Source: Nitrospirota bacterium (lineage in GTDB: Bacteria; Nitrospirota; Thermodesulfovibrionia; Thermodesulfovibrionales; JdFR-86). Taken from it: DNA of 6,089 bases. Position 1 is the stretch's first letter; each line of letters begins with the position of its first letter. The notes under the pieces are model-generated. The model was given only the letters and a program-made list of their open reading frames with translations, was not told the DNA's origin and ran no database searches. Both the position numbers and the translations under genes were made by a program. This document shows positions 4,583-6,089 of this stretch, piece after piece. The stretch is from positions 1 to 6,089 of the forward strand of contig DAOUWH010000109.1 of NCBI GenBank assembly GCA_030667205.1, in the 5' to 3' direction.

Positions 4583-6034
4583 TCAAAAATCGAGACCCGC
4601 CATTTCTTTTGCCATCTGGCGTTCGGTCCACCAGTTGAAGAACTTAACGCCGATGAACGCGCCGATAACCATGCCGGTGCCGTAGACCCATCCGTTGGGG
4701 TCGCCGCCCGAGGCCCTGATGAAGAACCCTCCGATATTGCAGCCCAGTGAAGGCCGCGAGCCCATACCCATAAGGAGGCCGCCAGAAATGCCCCACACCC
4801 AGAGCTCTCCTGAGGGCCATTTGAACTTAAACTCCTTATGCAGAAGGGCCATTATCATGGCGCCGAATATGATGCCAATCGACATCCACAGGGCCGGGTT
4901 GCGCCAGAGCTCGGGTATTCCGTTGACCCACCCGAAGAACATATTGTCGTGCATGTTCCAGCCAAACTTCTCGAGTATCCACGCCCCGACCTGGCCTTCC
5001 TGGCTCGTGATGTACCAGTAGCCGGGGTCAAAGACCGTATGCTTGGGCGTAACGTCGTCGGTATACCCCATCCTGACAAGGAGTTCCCCGAAGTTCTTGC
5101 TCTTGACCGCGAACCTGTTCTGCATGCCGGCTATCGTGAGGATGTGGAGACCGGCCGTGATGCCAACGAGCACGCCCATTATGGACGTCCTCTTGGAGGC
5201 CGTTATCATCTTCCAGATGCCCCCGACCTCGTCGCCGATGCCGGTGCTGCCCTTTTCCTTCTTCAGCTTGTTGATATACCCTTTTCTCGGGTAGAAAAAG
5301 TAGATTAACGCCATCAGCACTATCGCGGGTATGATGGAGTTAATGAGGGAGTTGCCGATGAAGAAATCAGCCGTGGTCGGGTGCCTGGGGTTGTCGGCGA
5401 TGAGCTTGGCTATCGTGTATGTCGGCTGCTTCCAGACGTAACCCACGAGGTAGTAGTCGAACCACGAGTTTATGGGCATGTCAAGGCCCCTTTGGGCTAC
5501 CATTGCCTTCATCCCGAGCGCGTTGTCTATCCACGTCTGCGGCAGGAGCTTCTTGAACGGCCCGCCCAAGTCCACGAATATCGCCTGGCCGAGGCAGAGC
5601 CCGAAGATAACCGCCATGAGAGAAGTTCCGTTACCCTCGCCTACCTTGTACAGAGACCCCGAAGCACAGCCCCCGGCAAGCACCATACCCACGCCGAAAA
5701 TCGACCCGGAAATCAGCATGTGGATGCCGAATGGCGCCGGGTGGAACGTGCTCATGTTCGTCGCGGCCAGGATGGCCTGAATAACGCTGAAGAACACAAG
5801 CGCAATCAGTATTCCCACAGCCATTCGCGGGACACCCGCGGCAAAAAGGTCCCTCGACGCGGATGCGAAACAGAACCGCCCGTACTGCAACATCATGCCA
5901 TAGGCGGCACCGAACCATATGTACGCAACAAGGTACATCCAGTACTGGTTCGCATTGTAATATACGAGGCTGATGAGGATCAGGGCGCCCATTATTATAT
6001 ACGCCCAAACTGTGTTTCTTTTTTCAAGACTCAA
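4583..6034 (-). CDS. YeeE/YedE-family sulfur-compound permease (TsuA-like)
   Basis: This is a 483-residue integral membrane protein with about ten hydrophobic segments (for example 11-27, 33-50, 71-92, 104-124, 136-156, 229-248, 283-303, 381-397, 410-428, 446-466). It shows the three conserved Cys motifs of the family: GRFCF (Cys55), AGGCASGSLYK (Cys123) and SLGCNIGGF (Cys432). In thiosulfate transporter TsuA the corresponding Cys residues line the transport path, so thiosulfate or a related sulfane-sulfur compound is the likely substrate. It is longer than the roughly 350-residue E. coli YeeE; the extra length is mainly between the halves (about 157-226 and 305-378). The start is TTG at 6034, since an in-frame TAA lies at 6040-6038 and a G-rich ribosome-binding site lies 6 nt upstream. 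TusA follows, supporting a transport-and-carrier pair. Confidence 0.92.
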   Translation of the reverse strand: MSLEKRNTVWAYIIMGALILISLVYYNANQYWMYLVAYIWFGAAYGMMLQYGRFCFASASRDLFAAGVPRMAVGILIALVFFSVIQAILAATNMSTFHPAPFGIHMLISGSIFGVGMVLAGGCASGSLYKVGEGNGTSLMAVIFGLCLGQAIFVDLGGPFKKLLPQTWIDNALGMKAMVAQRGLDMPINSWFDYYLVGYVWKQPTYTIAKLIADNPRHPTTADFFIGNSLINSIIPAIVLMALIYFFYPRKGYINKLKKEKGSTGIGDEVGGIWKMITASKRTSIMGVLVGITAGLHILTIAGMQNRFAVKSKNFGELLVRMGYTDDVTPKHTVFDPGYWYITSQEGQVGAWILEKFGWNMHDNMFFGWVNGIPELWRNPALWMSIGIIFGAMIMALLHKEFKFKWPSGELWVWGISGGLLMGMGSRPSLGCNIGGFFIRASGGDPNGWVYGTGMVIGAFIGVKFFNWWTERQMAKEMAGLDF

Positions 6035-6040
6035 AGTTTA

Positions 6041-6049
6041 CCCCCCCTT
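6041..6049 (-). promoter_or_regulatory. G-rich ribosome-binding site deciding the TTG start of the permease
   Basis: AAGGGGGGG on the minus strand ends 6 nt before the TTG at 6034. An in-frame stop sits two codons upstream of the TTG, and the ATG at 6053 is out of frame, so this site favours TTG over the next in-frame ATG (codon 15), which lies inside the first membrane segment. Confidence 0.7.
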
Positions 6050-6089
6050 CCATTTGTTAACATTACTTAACTTATGGAACTTTGTGCTA

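Noticed and set aside
4560..4583. 7-bp inverted repeat (ATATTTG/CAAATAT) between the permease stop and the tusA ribosome-binding site
   Set aside because: The stem is almost all A/T with a 10-nt loop, weak, and easily due to chance in AT-rich intergenic DNA.
5381..6070. Long plus-strand frame of 229 codons opposite the permease gene
   Set aside because: Composition is His/Arg/Val-rich with no domain signal, and it is antisense to a gene with clear conserved motifs.
6061..6089. Possible sigma-54-like TAGCAC element upstream of the permease
   Set aside because: The second half does not match the TTGC box at the right spacing, and the window ends before the full promoter could be seen.

Overview
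All genes read on the minus strand, so the window is best read from right (6089) to left (1). It suggests an anaerobic, sulfur-metabolising Gram-negative bacterium. The evidence is a YeeE/YedE sulfur transporter followed directly by a TusA sulfur carrier, a short lipoprotein with a clear lipobox, strong Shine-Dalgarno sites and moderate GC content. The phylum cannot be fixed from sequence alone. Nitrospirota and Desulfobacterota are reasonable guesses, because YedE-TusA loci are known there from sulfur disproportionators.

Right part (6034-3903): a probable operon of a 483-residue YeeE/YedE permease (TTG start), a TusA-like protein, and an exported or membrane-anchored protein of 118 residues whose C-terminal two thirds is a GGYG(D)ES tandem repeat. 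A long hairpin (3758-3801) lies behind it. Between the repeat gene and this hairpin is a remnant of a universal stress protein (USP) gene: its first and last codons are joined by a large internal deletion.

Middle (3693-2569): two transcription units with matching promoters, each carrying the 10-bp palindrome ACTTGCAAGT over the -35 box. The first drives a 20-codon ORF and then an intact USP gene, ended by a perfect 19-bp hairpin. The second drives a 74-residue lipoprotein with six GGYGEEA-type heptads, ended by a hairpin terminator. The 20-codon ORF matches the lipoprotein gene in promoter, leader length, ribosome-binding site and signal-peptide codons 7-12, so it looks like a truncated paralogue.

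Left part (2538-1): an FAD-dependent amine-oxidase/UDP-galactopyranose-mutase-like oxidoreductase overlaps by 4 nt with a B12-binding-type radical SAM protein that runs off the window. They look like a two-gene unit of unknown pathway, unrelated in any obvious way to the sulfur genes.

The most unusual content is the stretch 2634-4259. It holds two different exported GGYG-repeat proteins, a USP gene, a deleted USP copy and a truncated lipoprotein copy, under duplicated promoters. The simplest reading is that a module of repeat protein plus USP was duplicated next to a YeeE-TusA sulfur locus and that the copies lost different parts. The function of the GGYG proteins is not known to me.
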